Below, piece by piece: positions 27,822 through 35,406 of a stretch of 64,000 nucleotides of DNA. Where the stretch lies: positions 1 through 64,000 of the forward strand of contig LXTR01000038.1 in NCBI GenBank assembly GCA_001683825.1, read 5' to 3'. Positions within the stretch are counted from its first letter, which is position 1. Each line of letters starts with the position of its first letter. The notes beneath the pieces were generated by a model. That model searched no databases. It was not told the origin of the DNA and saw nothing but the letters and a program-made list of their open reading frames with translations. The DNA is from Flavobacteriaceae bacterium CP2B (lineage in GTDB: Bacteria > Bacteroidota > Bacteroidia > Flavobacteriales > Flavobacteriaceae). The translations under genes and the position numbers were made by a program.

Positions 27822-27839
27822 TTCCGGCGAACAAAACCG

Positions 27840-27847
27840 TAAAGATA
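27840..27847 (-). promoter_or_regulatory. Probable -7 promoter box for uvrA
   Basis: TATCTTTA on the minus strand matches TAnnTTTG at seven of eight positions counting the free ones, 18 bp before the chosen ATG. I see no TTCCA/TGGAA palindrome like those at 28.9 kb here. Confidence 0.4.
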
Positions 27848-27998
27848 CGATTTTGACCTGTAAAAAGGAAGCAGGGGGAAACAGCTGCTGTGTTAATATC
27901 GGGGGATATCCGCCCGGGCAGGGCACCTTTCATTCACGGTGGCCGCCCTGTCCTGTTTTAGGCGCAGTTTCCGGTATTCCCCGGCTTGCTCCGTGGCC

Positions 27999-28709
27999 CT
28001 AGGCCGCACTGTTACCCTGGTAGGCCAGGCTATCGCGGTGCCTGTTGCCTGACCTTGGGGCGGGACTGACGGTGAAATACGGTAATCCCGCAGGCCGCAG
28101 GAGCATGGATGCCTCCTCGGGGCTCAGGCGCAGCATTTGCATTTGGTTCTGGCGATAAAAAAGGCCATAATTCCTTTTTTGGTCATAGAGGATCCAATTG
28201 CCGTGGGGCTGTCGCGAACGAAAATGCTTGATGACCAAAGGCAGGATGTTAAAACGGGGGCGGATCATGGCTACATCCGCGGCTCCCGCGGAAGGCTGGA
28301 AACGCACACTGGCTTCCACCTGCTTTTTTTCCTGGGCTACTAGGCCTGCCAGCGTCTCCAGCTTGAGCTGCAGGGACGCAAAACCGCCATCCACAGCCGG
28401 CCCCTGCCGTGTAAAAAGCGCTTTGATGTACCGGTAGAGCAAACATTCGATGCCCTTGCGTTCACTGAGGAAGGCAAAGTAAATCCTTTTGGCAGCCTGG
28501 TACTGTTTTTTTTCGATGGCGCTCCAGACCCTTTGCGCCTTTTCGATGTCTGTGGCAATTCGCATTGGTTCCGCGAACAAGGCATTCTGACCTTCCCCCC
28601 GGGTCCTGAACCCGGCCACAGCCATACGTGCCTCATAGGCCTGGTAAACGCCCGTAAGGAAACCGTTGAAACTGCCATCGTAAACCAGCAGGTGTTCCTG
28701 TTTTTTCAT
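27999..28709 (-). CDS. TIGR03915-like putative DNA-repair protein (DUF4130)
   Basis: The 236-residue protein begins [20 protein letters not shown], the start I associate with TIGR03915/DUF4130, a family that normally sits beside a radical-SAM protein (TIGR03916). [16 protein letters not shown] (about residues 169-184) matches the conserved DUF4130 core. The last ~45 residues are Pro/Arg-rich and do not resemble the usual C-terminus, so the domain may be shortened. It overlaps the 61-residue ORF upstream by 4 bp and is driven from the palindrome-rich promoter shared with the LexA-like regulator. Activity is undemonstrated; a role in DNA damage response is inferred from family and context. Confidence 0.78.
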   Translation of the reverse strand: MKKQEHLLVYDGSFNGFLTGVYQAYEARMAVAGFRTRGEGQNALFAEPMRIATDIEKAQRVWSAIEKKQYQAAKRIYFAFLSERKGIECLLYRYIKALFTRQGPAVDGGFASLQLKLETLAGLVAQEKKQVEASVRFQPSAGAADVAMIRPRFNILPLVIKHFRSRQPHGNWILYDQKRNYGLFYRQNQMQMLRLSPEEASMLLRPAGLPYFTVSPAPRSGNRHRDSLAYQGNSAA

Positions 28710-28891
28710 GACTCAAATAAACTAAGTTGTTTTCCGTGTTTTATGTGTCGGATCCGCGGCCCTTTGGGAACCTTGCGGATCGCAAGCGGCTGGGCAGGGG
28801 CGTCACCGCCCTCCCGGTCCGTGTGCCCTGTGTCCATCATCCCGGCCATGGCCCATGCCTGTATTTCCCGGTTTAGGTTTTTAAGTGTCAT
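28706..28891 (-). CDS. Small unknown protein, first gene of the damage-type operon
   Basis: A 61-residue ORF starts at the ATG at 28891 (MTLKNLNREIQAWAMAGMMD) and ends ...[10 protein letters not shown], overlapping the TIGR03915-like gene start (ATGA). An upstream in-frame ATG at 28933 is inside the operator region and beyond the promoter, so it is not used. I do not recognise the protein. It occupies the place where the radical-SAM partner of TIGR03915 proteins is commonly found, and its last residues resemble the QLSLF-type end I recall for that family, so it could be a remnant or an independent small protein. Confidence 0.55.
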   Translation of the reverse strand: MTLKNLNREIQAWAMAGMMDTGHTDREGGDAPAQPLAIRKVPKGPRIRHIKHGKQLSLFES

Positions 28892-28908
28892 CTGCTTACT
28901 TGTATAGA

Positions 28909-28924
28909 TTCCAAATATATGGAA
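28909..28924. promoter_or_regulatory. Operator palindrome 1 (overlaps minus-strand -7 box)
   Basis: TTCCA-6 nt-TGGAA. The minus-strand -7 box of the DNA-repair operon, TATATTTG (28912-28919), lies inside it, so a bound repressor would block that promoter. Confidence 0.6.
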
Positions 28925-28927
28925 ATA

Positions 28928-28942
28928 TTCCATAATATGGAA
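28928..28942. promoter_or_regulatory. Operator palindrome 2
   Basis: TTCCA-5 nt-TGGAA, four bases from palindrome 1 and in the -33 region of the minus-strand promoter. Confidence 0.6.
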
Positions 28943-28956
28943 ATATTCCTAATTTA

Positions 28957-28975
28957 TTTTGGATATACTCCAAAA
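28957..28975. promoter_or_regulatory. Operator palindrome 3 (between -33 and -7 of the regulator promoter)
   Basis: TTTTGGA-5 nt-TCCAAAA. The half-site order is inverted relative to palindromes 1 and 2, but the TGGA/TCCA core is the same. It covers TTTG at 28958-28961, a possible -33 element, and most of the spacer to the plus-strand -7 box. Confidence 0.55.
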
Positions 28976-28979
28976 TTCC

Positions 28980-28987
28980 TATCTTTG
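28980..28987 (+). promoter_or_regulatory. -7 promoter box for the LexA-like regulator
   Basis: TATCTTTG matches TAnnTTTG exactly. TTTG 18 bp upstream could be the -33 element. The leader would be about 84 nt, containing a 24-codon ORF at 28991-29065 that I do not consider coding. Confidence 0.55.
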
Positions 28988-29077
28988 GACATGGCCGCGG
29001 GCAACTTGAACCTTCCTATGCACACCACCCGGGGGAAGGGAATCAGGAATAGTACCCGGGTATAAAAACTTAGTTGG

Positions 29078-29833
29078 ATGGAAAACGATATCACGCTTAA
29101 ACGATTTACCGAAATCCGCCGCGATTTGGGGTATACCCAGGCAGAATTTGCCGGGTTGTTGGGGATATCGAGCACTACCGCCGATATCGAACGGGGGCGT
29201 ACCAAACTATCGGGCAAGGTGGTGGCCGAGCTCCTGAAACAGTTCAAGATCAACCCCCTTTGGCTTTTCGGGGAGAGCAACCAGCAGTATTTGGAGGCTT
29301 CCCGGGCCAGTGTGATCCCCAAGGTGGTGACCGTCGATTCGGCAGACCGGGAGAATATGGTACTCGTGAATGCCAGGGCAGCCGCCGGTTACCCGCAAAA
29401 CATACAGGATACAAGTTGGTACCGGCAATTGCCGGCCTTTGATTTGCCCATGCCCGAATTCCGCAATGCCACGTACAGGGGGTTTCAGGTAGAAGGGGAC
29501 AGCATGCTGCCCAACCTGCAGCCCGGGGACTGGGTGCTGGCCCGTGCGGTAGAATCTGTAGACGATATCAGCCCCAACAAAATGTACGTGGTGGTCCTGC
29601 AGGATGCCGTGCTGGTCAAGAAATTGGAGCGTTCCCCGGGGAATTCCCGCCTGAGCCTGATTTCACTGAATGAATCCTACCCGCCGTATGAAGTAGATAC
29701 CCAGGACCTGCAAGAACTCTGGGAAGTGAGCAGCAAGATCACCTTTGGGGTGGATGCCACTACCGAAAAAGGACTGCTTAGGCAGTTGCAGGAATCTATG
29801 GATGAATTGAAAAAGCAATTGGGAAAGGCCTGA
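29078..29833 (+). CDS. LexA-like XRE-family repressor with S24 peptidase domain
   Basis: The 251-residue regulator joins an N-terminal HTH_3 domain (about residues 7-62; LGYTQAEFAGLLGISSTTADIERGR) to a C-terminal S24 self-cleavage domain. The cleavage site is A103-G104 in ARAAAGYP, the nucleophile S142 is in GDSMLP and the general base is K181 in VLVKKL, all in LexA/CI-type context. It should repress DNA and be inactivated by RecA-stimulated autocleavage. The three palindromes in its own divergent promoter region and the DNA-repair-type operon on the other side suggest autoregulation and control of that operon. It uses an XRE rather than a winged-helix LexA DNA-binding domain. Confidence 0.9.
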   Translation: MENDITLKRFTEIRRDLGYTQAEFAGLLGISSTTADIERGRTKLSGKVVAELLKQFKINPLWLFGESNQQYLEASRASVIPKVVTVDSADRENMVLVNARAAAGYPQNIQDTSWYRQLPAFDLPMPEFRNATYRGFQVEGDSMLPNLQPGDWVLARAVESVDDISPNKMYVVVLQDAVLVKKLERSPGNSRLSLISLNESYPPYEVDTQDLQELWEVSSKITFGVDATTEKGLLRQLQESMDELKKQLGKA

Positions 29834-29879
29834 GGGCCCCATGCGAGCATCCGCCTTCATCCGGTAACCCGCGATCCGG

Positions 29880-31574
29880 TCAGTACCCTACTGCCGTATC
29901 ATCGCCCCTCCGGTCTGCCCCGCCTTCCAGCCTGCCGTCTTCCAAAACCCGGATGGCATCTACTTTTCCCAGGATAGGGGTGCGGTCCTGGTTGATATGA
30001 TACCCCTTGGAAGTCAAAGCGTTTTTAAGTGCTTCCGAAAAACCCTCTTGTTCAAAAACGATATGGTCCGGCAGCCACTGGTGGTGGAACCGGGGGGCGT
30101 TGACCGCCTCCTGCATGCTCATGCCAAAGGCGTGTGCATTCAGGATCGTTTGGGCCACGGCAGTGATAATGGTCGAGCCCCCGGGGCTGCCCACAACCAT
30201 CCATAGTTCCCCTTCTTTCTCCACGATGGTGGGGGTCATACTGCTTAGCATGCGTTTTGCCGGGGCGATGCTGTTGGCCTCCGCGCCAATCAGCCCAAAC
30301 ATGTTGGGGTAGCCGGCCTTGGCACTAAAATCGTCCATTTGGTTGTTGAGGAAAAAGCCCAGTTCATCGCAATAGAGCTTGGATCCGTAGGCCCCGTTCA
30401 GGGTGGTCGTCACAGACACCGCGTTCCCTTCGCTATCGACAATGGAATAATGGGTGGTTTCCATGCTTTCGGCCATAGGGATACGGCCGTGTTCCACTTC
30501 TTCAGAGGGGGTCGCGCGTTCCATTGAAAAACCCTGCATCCGATCTTCCAAATAGGCATCGCTCAGCAGCACATCCAGCGGGATGCTCACAAAATCAGGA
30601 TCGCCCAGGAAATAATTGCGGTCTGCGTACGCCCTTCTGGCTGCTTCCGTAAACAATTGCACGTAGGGTGCCGCATTGTGCCCGAACTCCGACACATCAT
30701 AGGGTTCCATCATCCGGAACATCTGGTTCATGGTGACCCCGCCACTGCTGGGGGGGCTCATGGAAATAATTTTGAGGTCTTTATAGGCAAAGATCACCGG
30801 TTGCCTCCACACCGGCTCATAGGCCGCCAGGTCGGCCTCGGTCACATAGCCCCCCCTGGCCTGGATAAAGGCGGCCAGTTTTTTCGCTGTCTCCCCTTTG
30901 TAGAACTCGTCCCTCCCGTTTTTGGAAATCCTTTCAAGCGTGTTCAGAAGCGCCGGGTATTGCAGGGTGTCGCCCACCTGGCAGGCATTAAAGAACCAGG
31001 TGTTTTCGCCGTTCACCTCCAAAATGGGCTCCCGGTAACGCTCAAAGCGTTCGGCCTGTTTTTGGGTCACAGCCACCCCGCGCTCCAGCAATTCGATTAC
31101 CGGGGCAATCAGGTCTTCCATGGGAAGGGTGCCAAATTTGCGGTGCACCTCAAAGATACCTGCTACGGTTCCCGGTACGGCTACGGCGGTGGCCCCCAGG
31201 GTACTCATCCCCGGCACCACGTTGCCCAGGGAATCCAGGTAGAGACCCTTATGGGCGGCCATGGGCGCCTTTTCCCGGTAATCCAGCGCCCCAACATCCC
31301 CGTTGGCCTTGCGGTAGACCATAAACCCCCCGCCCCCAAGGTTCCCGGCAAATGGGTAGGCCACGGCCAACGCCAGTTCCGTTCCCACCATGGCATCAAA
31401 GGCATTTCCCCCCTTTTGGAGGATAGAGACCCCCACGGCCGATGCTTCTTCACGGGCCGATACCACCATGGCCTGTTTGGTGACCAGGCCTGTAGGGGGT
31501 GCCTGCCGGGTCTTGCATCCGGTCAACATCAGGCCAAAGGCGAAGAGATAAATACAATGTCTGTTAAGGCTCAT
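29880..31574 (-). CDS. ggt: Gamma-glutamyltransferase, lipoprotein
   Basis: The 564-residue Ntn-hydrolase transfers or hydrolyses the gamma-glutamyl group of glutathione and related peptides. The N-terminus has a lipobox (LMLTGC). The autocatalytic cleavage site and nucleophile is T373 in ETTHYSIVD. Substrate-site sequences FLNNQMDDF, SSMTPTIV and GSPGGSTIIT are present. Autoprocessing should give large and small subunits at that threonine. It overlaps the ACP phosphodiesterase gene by 4 bp (ATGA) and is probably translated from the same message. Confidence 0.94.
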   Translation of the reverse strand: MSLNRHCIYLFAFGLMLTGCKTRQAPPTGLVTKQAMVVSAREEASAVGVSILQKGGNAFDAMVGTELALAVAYPFAGNLGGGGFMVYRKANGDVGALDYREKAPMAAHKGLYLDSLGNVVPGMSTLGATAVAVPGTVAGIFEVHRKFGTLPMEDLIAPVIELLERGVAVTQKQAERFERYREPILEVNGENTWFFNACQVGDTLQYPALLNTLERISKNGRDEFYKGETAKKLAAFIQARGGYVTEADLAAYEPVWRQPVIFAYKDLKIISMSPPSSGGVTMNQMFRMMEPYDVSEFGHNAAPYVQLFTEAARRAYADRNYFLGDPDFVSIPLDVLLSDAYLEDRMQGFSMERATPSEEVEHGRIPMAESMETTHYSIVDSEGNAVSVTTTLNGAYGSKLYCDELGFFLNNQMDDFSAKAGYPNMFGLIGAEANSIAPAKRMLSSMTPTIVEKEGELWMVVGSPGGSTIITAVAQTILNAHAFGMSMQEAVNAPRFHHQWLPDHIVFEQEGFSEALKNALTSKGYHINQDRTPILGKVDAIRVLEDGRLEGGADRRGDDTAVGY

Positions 31575-32155
31575 AATAAGGTGTATTGTTCGAGGGCATA
31601 TGATTCCAATTCGTTGAAGAAACCGGTGAATTCCTGCTCGAAGGTGTGGTAATGTTCCTGTAAATCCTCTGTGGCGGCATGCATCCCGCTTTTATGGCCG
31701 GTTCTTCGGTTCATCCCCCTGAGTACCTGCCCAATGCCATCTATGTGGGCGTAATTCACCAACCAATTATCGGAGATCATATAGGGCATCATCCTTTTGA
31801 TCCCCGGGGGCAGGATGGGAAAATTCCGATCCAACAACCCGTAAAAATCATCCACGAAAGGGGCCAGGGGAACGCGCGAGTAGTGCGACCAGTTGCTCGC
31901 CAGGAAATGGTCGTAAAAGATATCGACAATGACCCGGCTGTAGTGGCTATACCGGTGATGCAGCCTTTTGCTGCTCATCCGCGGGATAGGATGGGCGTCG
32001 GTATAGGTGTCTATCGCCCGGTGCAGCAATATGCCCTTTTGTACCCGCTCCGGTAAATGGGTGTATTTGTTCCCCCGGATGCCATCTGCGATAAAATTTC
32101 CGATCGTGACTTCTTCATCGCCAAAAGAAAGGTAAATATGGGCCAGGTAATTCAT
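31571..32155 (-). CDS. Acyl carrier protein phosphodiesterase (AcpH-like)
   Basis: The 194-residue HD-like metallophosphodiesterase removes the 4'-phosphopantetheine arm from holo-ACP. The start MNYLAHIYLSFGDEEVTIGNFIAD and the LHRAIDTYTDAHP metal-site motif (HxxID...D-H), followed by YSRVIVDIFYDHFLASNW, are characteristic. The ATG at 32155 is preferred over 32176 because homologues start at NYLAH. It is divergent from glmM and overlaps the gamma-glutamyltransferase start by 4 bp. Confidence 0.9.
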   Translation of the reverse strand: MNYLAHIYLSFGDEEVTIGNFIADGIRGNKYTHLPERVQKGILLHRAIDTYTDAHPIPRMSSKRLHHRYSHYSRVIVDIFYDHFLASNWSHYSRVPLAPFVDDFYGLLDRNFPILPPGIKRMMPYMISDNWLVNYAHIDGIGQVLRGMNRRTGHKSGMHAATEDLQEHYHTFEQEFTGFFNELESYALEQYTLL

Positions 32156-32222
32156 GCAATAACTTCGCGTATTCAATCCCCTAAATTACAAAGAACCCTC
32201 ACAGGAAACCCCCGGAGAACTG

Positions 32223-32230
32223 TATATTTG
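32223..32230 (+). promoter_or_regulatory. -7 promoter box for glmM
   Basis: TATATTTG, an exact TAnnTTTG match 18 bp before the ATG at 32249. It rules out the longer in-frame start at 32057. Confidence 0.55.
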
Positions 32231-32248
32231 CAAAAACTTAAGAAAAAG

Positions 32249-33637
32249 ATGACCCTGATCAAATCTATTTCCGGGATCCGCGGGACCATAGGAGGCAAGC
32301 CAAACGACAACCTCACGCCCCTGGATACGGTAAAATTCGCAGCCGCCTATGGCAGTTGGCTGAAACAGCATAGCCCCCGCAACAACCTCAAAGTAGTGAT
32401 AGGGCGCGATGCCCGTATTTCCGGAAAGATGGTACAGGACCTGGTGGTGGCAACCCTTACAGGGCTGGGGATTGATGTGGTAGACCTCGGCTTGTCTACC
32501 ACGCCTACCGTTGAAATAGCCGTGCCTTTGGAAAAGGCCGATGGGGGGATCATCCTTACCGCCAGCCATAACCCCAAACAATGGAATGCCTTGAAACTGC
32601 TCAATGAAAAGGGAGAATTCCTGAATGCGCACGAAGGGGCCGCTATCCTGGCCCTGGCCGAGAGCAGCGACTTTACGTTTGCAGGGGTAGAGGATCTGGG
32701 GCGGGTTACCGTAAACGACAGTTATTTGGACAGGCACATTGATGCCGTCCTGGACCTTAGCCTGGTGGATGCCGCGATCATCCGGAAAGCCGGGTTTAAG
32801 GTAGTGGTAGACGGGGTAAATTCCACGGGGGGCATTGCCATTCCCCGCCTGCTCGAGCGACTGGGGGTAGCCGTGGTGCCGCTTTACTGTGAGCCCAACG
32901 GGCATTTTCCGCACAACCCGGAGCCACTCAGGGAACACCTGGGGGACATTTGTGAACGGGTGGTCGTGGAGAAGGCCGACTTTGGGATTGTGGTAGACCC
33001 CGATGTAGACCGCCTGGCCTTTATTTCCGATGACGGGGAGATGTTTGGGGAAGAGTATACCCTTGTAGCCTGTGCTGATTACGTACTGGGTAAAACCCCG
33101 GGCAATACGGTATCCAACCTTTCCTCGTCCAGGGCACTGCGGGATGTGACCGAAAAACACGGGGGCCGCTATGAGGCCGCCGCGGTAGGCGAGGTGAACG
33201 TGGTGGCCAGGATGAAGGAAACCAATGCCATCATTGGAGGGGAAGGCAATGGCGGCATAATCTACCCTGAAAGCCATTATGGGCGCGATGCGCTGGTGGG
33301 AACCGCCCTCTTCCTGATGTTGATGGCCGAACGCGGTGGAACGGTCAGGGAACTTCGCGCGTCCTACCCGGCCTATTTCATGGGCAAGAAAAAAATAGCA
33401 TTGACCGAAGGCCTGGACGTGGACGGCTTGTTGTCGGCCATGGAAAACCGCTACAGCAATGAAGAGGTCACCACCATTGATGGCGTGAAGATCGACTTCG
33501 CCGATAGCTGGGTACACCTGCGTAAATCTAACACCGAACCGATCATCCGGATATACACCGAAGCCCGGAGCCGGGAAGCGGCCGATGCCCTTGCCGACCG
33601 ATTTATCGGGGAGATCCGGGAAGCGGCCGGCCTGTAA
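32249..33637 (+). CDS. glmM: Phosphoglucosamine mutase
   Basis: GlmM converts glucosamine-6-phosphate to glucosamine-1-phosphate for UDP-GlcNAc, peptidoglycan and lipid A. The 462-residue alpha-D-phosphohexomutase has TLIKSISGIRGTIGG at the N-terminus, the phosphoserine loop TASHNP with S106, the Mg2+ loop DPDVDRLAF, the sugar-binding GGEGNGG and the phosphate-binding RKSNTEPIIRIY near the C-terminus. Phosphomannomutase activity cannot be excluded from sequence alone. Its stop lies 3 bp from that of the convergent acyltransferase gene. Confidence 0.92.
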   Translation: MTLIKSISGIRGTIGGKPNDNLTPLDTVKFAAAYGSWLKQHSPRNNLKVVIGRDARISGKMVQDLVVATLTGLGIDVVDLGLSTTPTVEIAVPLEKADGGIILTASHNPKQWNALKLLNEKGEFLNAHEGAAILALAESSDFTFAGVEDLGRVTVNDSYLDRHIDAVLDLSLVDAAIIRKAGFKVVVDGVNSTGGIAIPRLLERLGVAVVPLYCEPNGHFPHNPEPLREHLGDICERVVVEKADFGIVVDPDVDRLAFISDDGEMFGEEYTLVACADYVLGKTPGNTVSNLSSSRALRDVTEKHGGRYEAAAVGEVNVVARMKETNAIIGGEGNGGIIYPESHYGRDALVGTALFLMLMAERGGTVRELRASYPAYFMGKKKIALTEGLDVDGLLSAMENRYSNEEVTTIDGVKIDFADSWVHLRKSNTEPIIRIYTEARSREAADALADRFIGEIREAAGL

Positions 33638-33640
33638 CCA

Positions 33641-34543
33641 CTATGCGCCCCGGGTGTCCACCGGGGGGCGTGGGGCCTTGTCCCGGTGTTTCCACCGCCT
33701 GTGGGTCCAGAGGTAATAGGTGGGTTCCTCACGGATCTGCGCTTCGGTCAGCCGCAAGAAAGCGTCTGTAATCTGGTGTTCCGAGGTATGTTTGCCCCGT
33801 TCGCAGATAGGGACGAATTCCAGGCTGTAATGGCCCCTGGATACCCTGGTAACCTTCGCAAATACCACCGCCAGGTCCAACTTTCTCGCCAAAGATTCCG
33901 CCCCGGTGAAAATCGGGACCGTGATGCCCATGAATGGGGCCCAGTATTGGGCGAGGTGCACCTGTGGCGACTGGTCGCTCACTATCCCGTAGACCCCCCG
34001 GATCCCTTCCTTTTCGTTCCGGACCACCGTCCTTACCGTTTCCTTCTGGTTGATGGGCGTGGTTTGCCAGCGGGCGCGTATCCTTTTTATGAGGCGGTCA
34101 AAATACGGGTTGTTGAGTTTCTGGTAGACCGCGTAGCCCCTGGAAGTAACGAAGGTATTGACCACAATGCTCCATTCCCAGTTCCCATAATGTGAAAACA
34201 AAACCAAAATACTGCGATGACGCTCAAGCTCCCTGAGCAACCCGATATTGGGGAGCTGGTATCTAGCACGCAGACTGTCGGCCCCAATATGCATGGTCTT
34301 GATGCTTTCCAGGAAGGTGTCGCACATATGGCGGTAGAAGTTTCTTCTGATGTCCCTTAATTCACCGTCCCCTTTTTCCGGAAATGCCAGTTGCAGGTTG
34401 TTCCAAACCACTTTTTTACGGTAACCGACGACACGGTACACCAGGAAAAAGACCAAATCGGAGAAGGCGTAGAACAACGGGAAGGGAAGGATGGAAATAA
34501 ACCATAAAAAAGGATATGCCAGAAGGTAGGAAGCTCGTTGCAT
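33641..34543 (-). CDS. LpxL/LpxM-type lysophospholipid acyltransferase
   Basis: The 300-residue inner-membrane acyltransferase of the HtrB/LpxL family adds a secondary acyl chain to lipid A (or an acyl chain to another lipid). It has an N-terminal membrane anchor (about residues 5-35), the catalytic HX4E motif in SHYGNWEW, GIVSDQSP and YYLWTHRRWKHR at the C-terminus. The ATG at 34543 is chosen because the minus-strand -7 box at 34561-34568 excludes the 19-residue upstream extension. It is divergent from the rhomboid gene through a fully symmetric promoter region. Confidence 0.9.
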   Translation of the reverse strand: MQRASYLLAYPFLWFISILPFPLFYAFSDLVFFLVYRVVGYRKKVVWNNLQLAFPEKGDGELRDIRRNFYRHMCDTFLESIKTMHIGADSLRARYQLPNIGLLRELERHRSILVLFSHYGNWEWSIVVNTFVTSRGYAVYQKLNNPYFDRLIKRIRARWQTTPINQKETVRTVVRNEKEGIRGVYGIVSDQSPQVHLAQYWAPFMGITVPIFTGAESLARKLDLAVVFAKVTRVSRGHYSLEFVPICERGKHTSEHQITDAFLRLTEAQIREEPTYYLWTHRRWKHRDKAPRPPVDTRGA

Positions 34544-34560
34544 GCGGGTAGTTACTAGCG

Positions 34561-34578
34561 CAAATATAGCTATATTTG
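34561..34578. promoter_or_regulatory. Symmetric divergent promoter (18-bp palindrome carrying both -7 boxes)
   Basis: CAAATATAGCTATATTTG is a perfect palindrome. Its right half holds TATATTTG (34571-34578) for the rhomboid gene and its left half the same box on the minus strand (34561-34568) for the acyltransferase gene. Both lie 18-25 bp before their ATGs. Confidence 0.6.
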
Positions 34579-34602
34579 GAAGGAATTCTAATTGAGCCAA
34601 CT

Positions 34603-35253
34603 ATGAATTTAGACGTGGCCACCCTGGCCATTATTGCCGCCAACGTACTGGTCTCCCTCAAAGGTTTTAACGACTACACTTTCTTTGAACGCTACAAATT
34701 CGGCATTGCCGCTGTCCAGGCCGGGCAGCGAGAGCGCATGTTCACCTCCGGTTTCCTGCACGTGGACCTGGCCCACTTGTTCCTCAACATGTTTACCCTG
34801 TATTTCTTTGCCGATGTGGTTGTCAGCTGGTTCGGGTCGGCAAAATTCCTGATCATTTATTTTATCAGCCTGGCCGCGGGGAGCCTGTTGGCGCTTTTTT
34901 TCCACCGGGATGAACCCTATTACAGTGCCGTAGGGGCCAGCGGCGCGGTCACCGGCATCCTCTATGCCTCTATCCTCCTGCAGCCCAATGACCCGCTTTA
35001 TTTTATCTTTCTGCCCACGGTAGGCATACCCGCCTATATCCTGGGGGTGGGGTATTTGCTGTACTCTATCTACGGGATGAAGAACCGCCTGGGGAATATC
35101 GGGCATACAGCCCACTTTGGCGGGGCCATCGGGGGCTATGCAAGCACCCTCCTGTTCAAACCAGACCTGCTGGTATCCCAGACCCTGATGGTATTCCTCC
35201 TGGCCATCCCCATCATTATCCTTTTTGTGATGGAGAAGTTGGGAAAAATCTGA
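34603..35253 (+). CDS. Rhomboid family intramembrane serine protease
   Basis: The 216-residue six-helix membrane protease has catalytic serine S113 in GASGAVTG and catalytic histidine H171 in GHTAHFGGAIGG. The L1 region RMFTSGFLHVDLAHLFLNM is also typical. The ATG at 34603 follows the -7 box at 34571-34578; the earlier in-frame start at 34576 lies on the promoter itself. Substrates are unknown. Confidence 0.93.
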   Translation: MNLDVATLAIIAANVLVSLKGFNDYTFFERYKFGIAAVQAGQRERMFTSGFLHVDLAHLFLNMFTLYFFADVVVSWFGSAKFLIIYFISLAAGSLLALFFHRDEPYYSAVGASGAVTGILYASILLQPNDPLYFIFLPTVGIPAYILGVGYLLYSIYGMKNRLGNIGHTAHFGGAIGGYASTLLFKPDLLVSQTLMVFLLAIPIIILFVMEKLGKI

Positions 35254-35359
35254 CATTAATATTCTCGGTATTCGTGCAATCCTTCCCGCAAACGGGGCAG
35301 GACAACACCAAAATCCCTGTATACACCGATAATATTGCCTTGGGGACATAACAATCCCG

Positions 35360-35367
35360 TACTTTTG
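35360..35367 (+). promoter_or_regulatory. -7 promoter box for the LVIVD-repeat lipoprotein
   Basis: TACTTTTG, an exact TAnnTTTG match 39 bp before the ATG at 35407. It excludes the longer start at 35335. Confidence 0.5.
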
Positions 35368-35406
35368 ACGTTACCCAAATACCCAAGTCGAACTAAAAAC
35401 CTACGC

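Noticed and set aside
28991-29065. 24-codon leader ORF before the LexA-like gene
   Set aside because: Begins within a few bases of the inferred transcription start and has no family match; better explained as untranslated leader.
32186-33517. 443-residue open frame antisense to glmM
   Set aside because: A shadow of glmM: the glmM frame has all phosphohexomutase motifs, while this translation has no recognisable domain and lacks a promoter.
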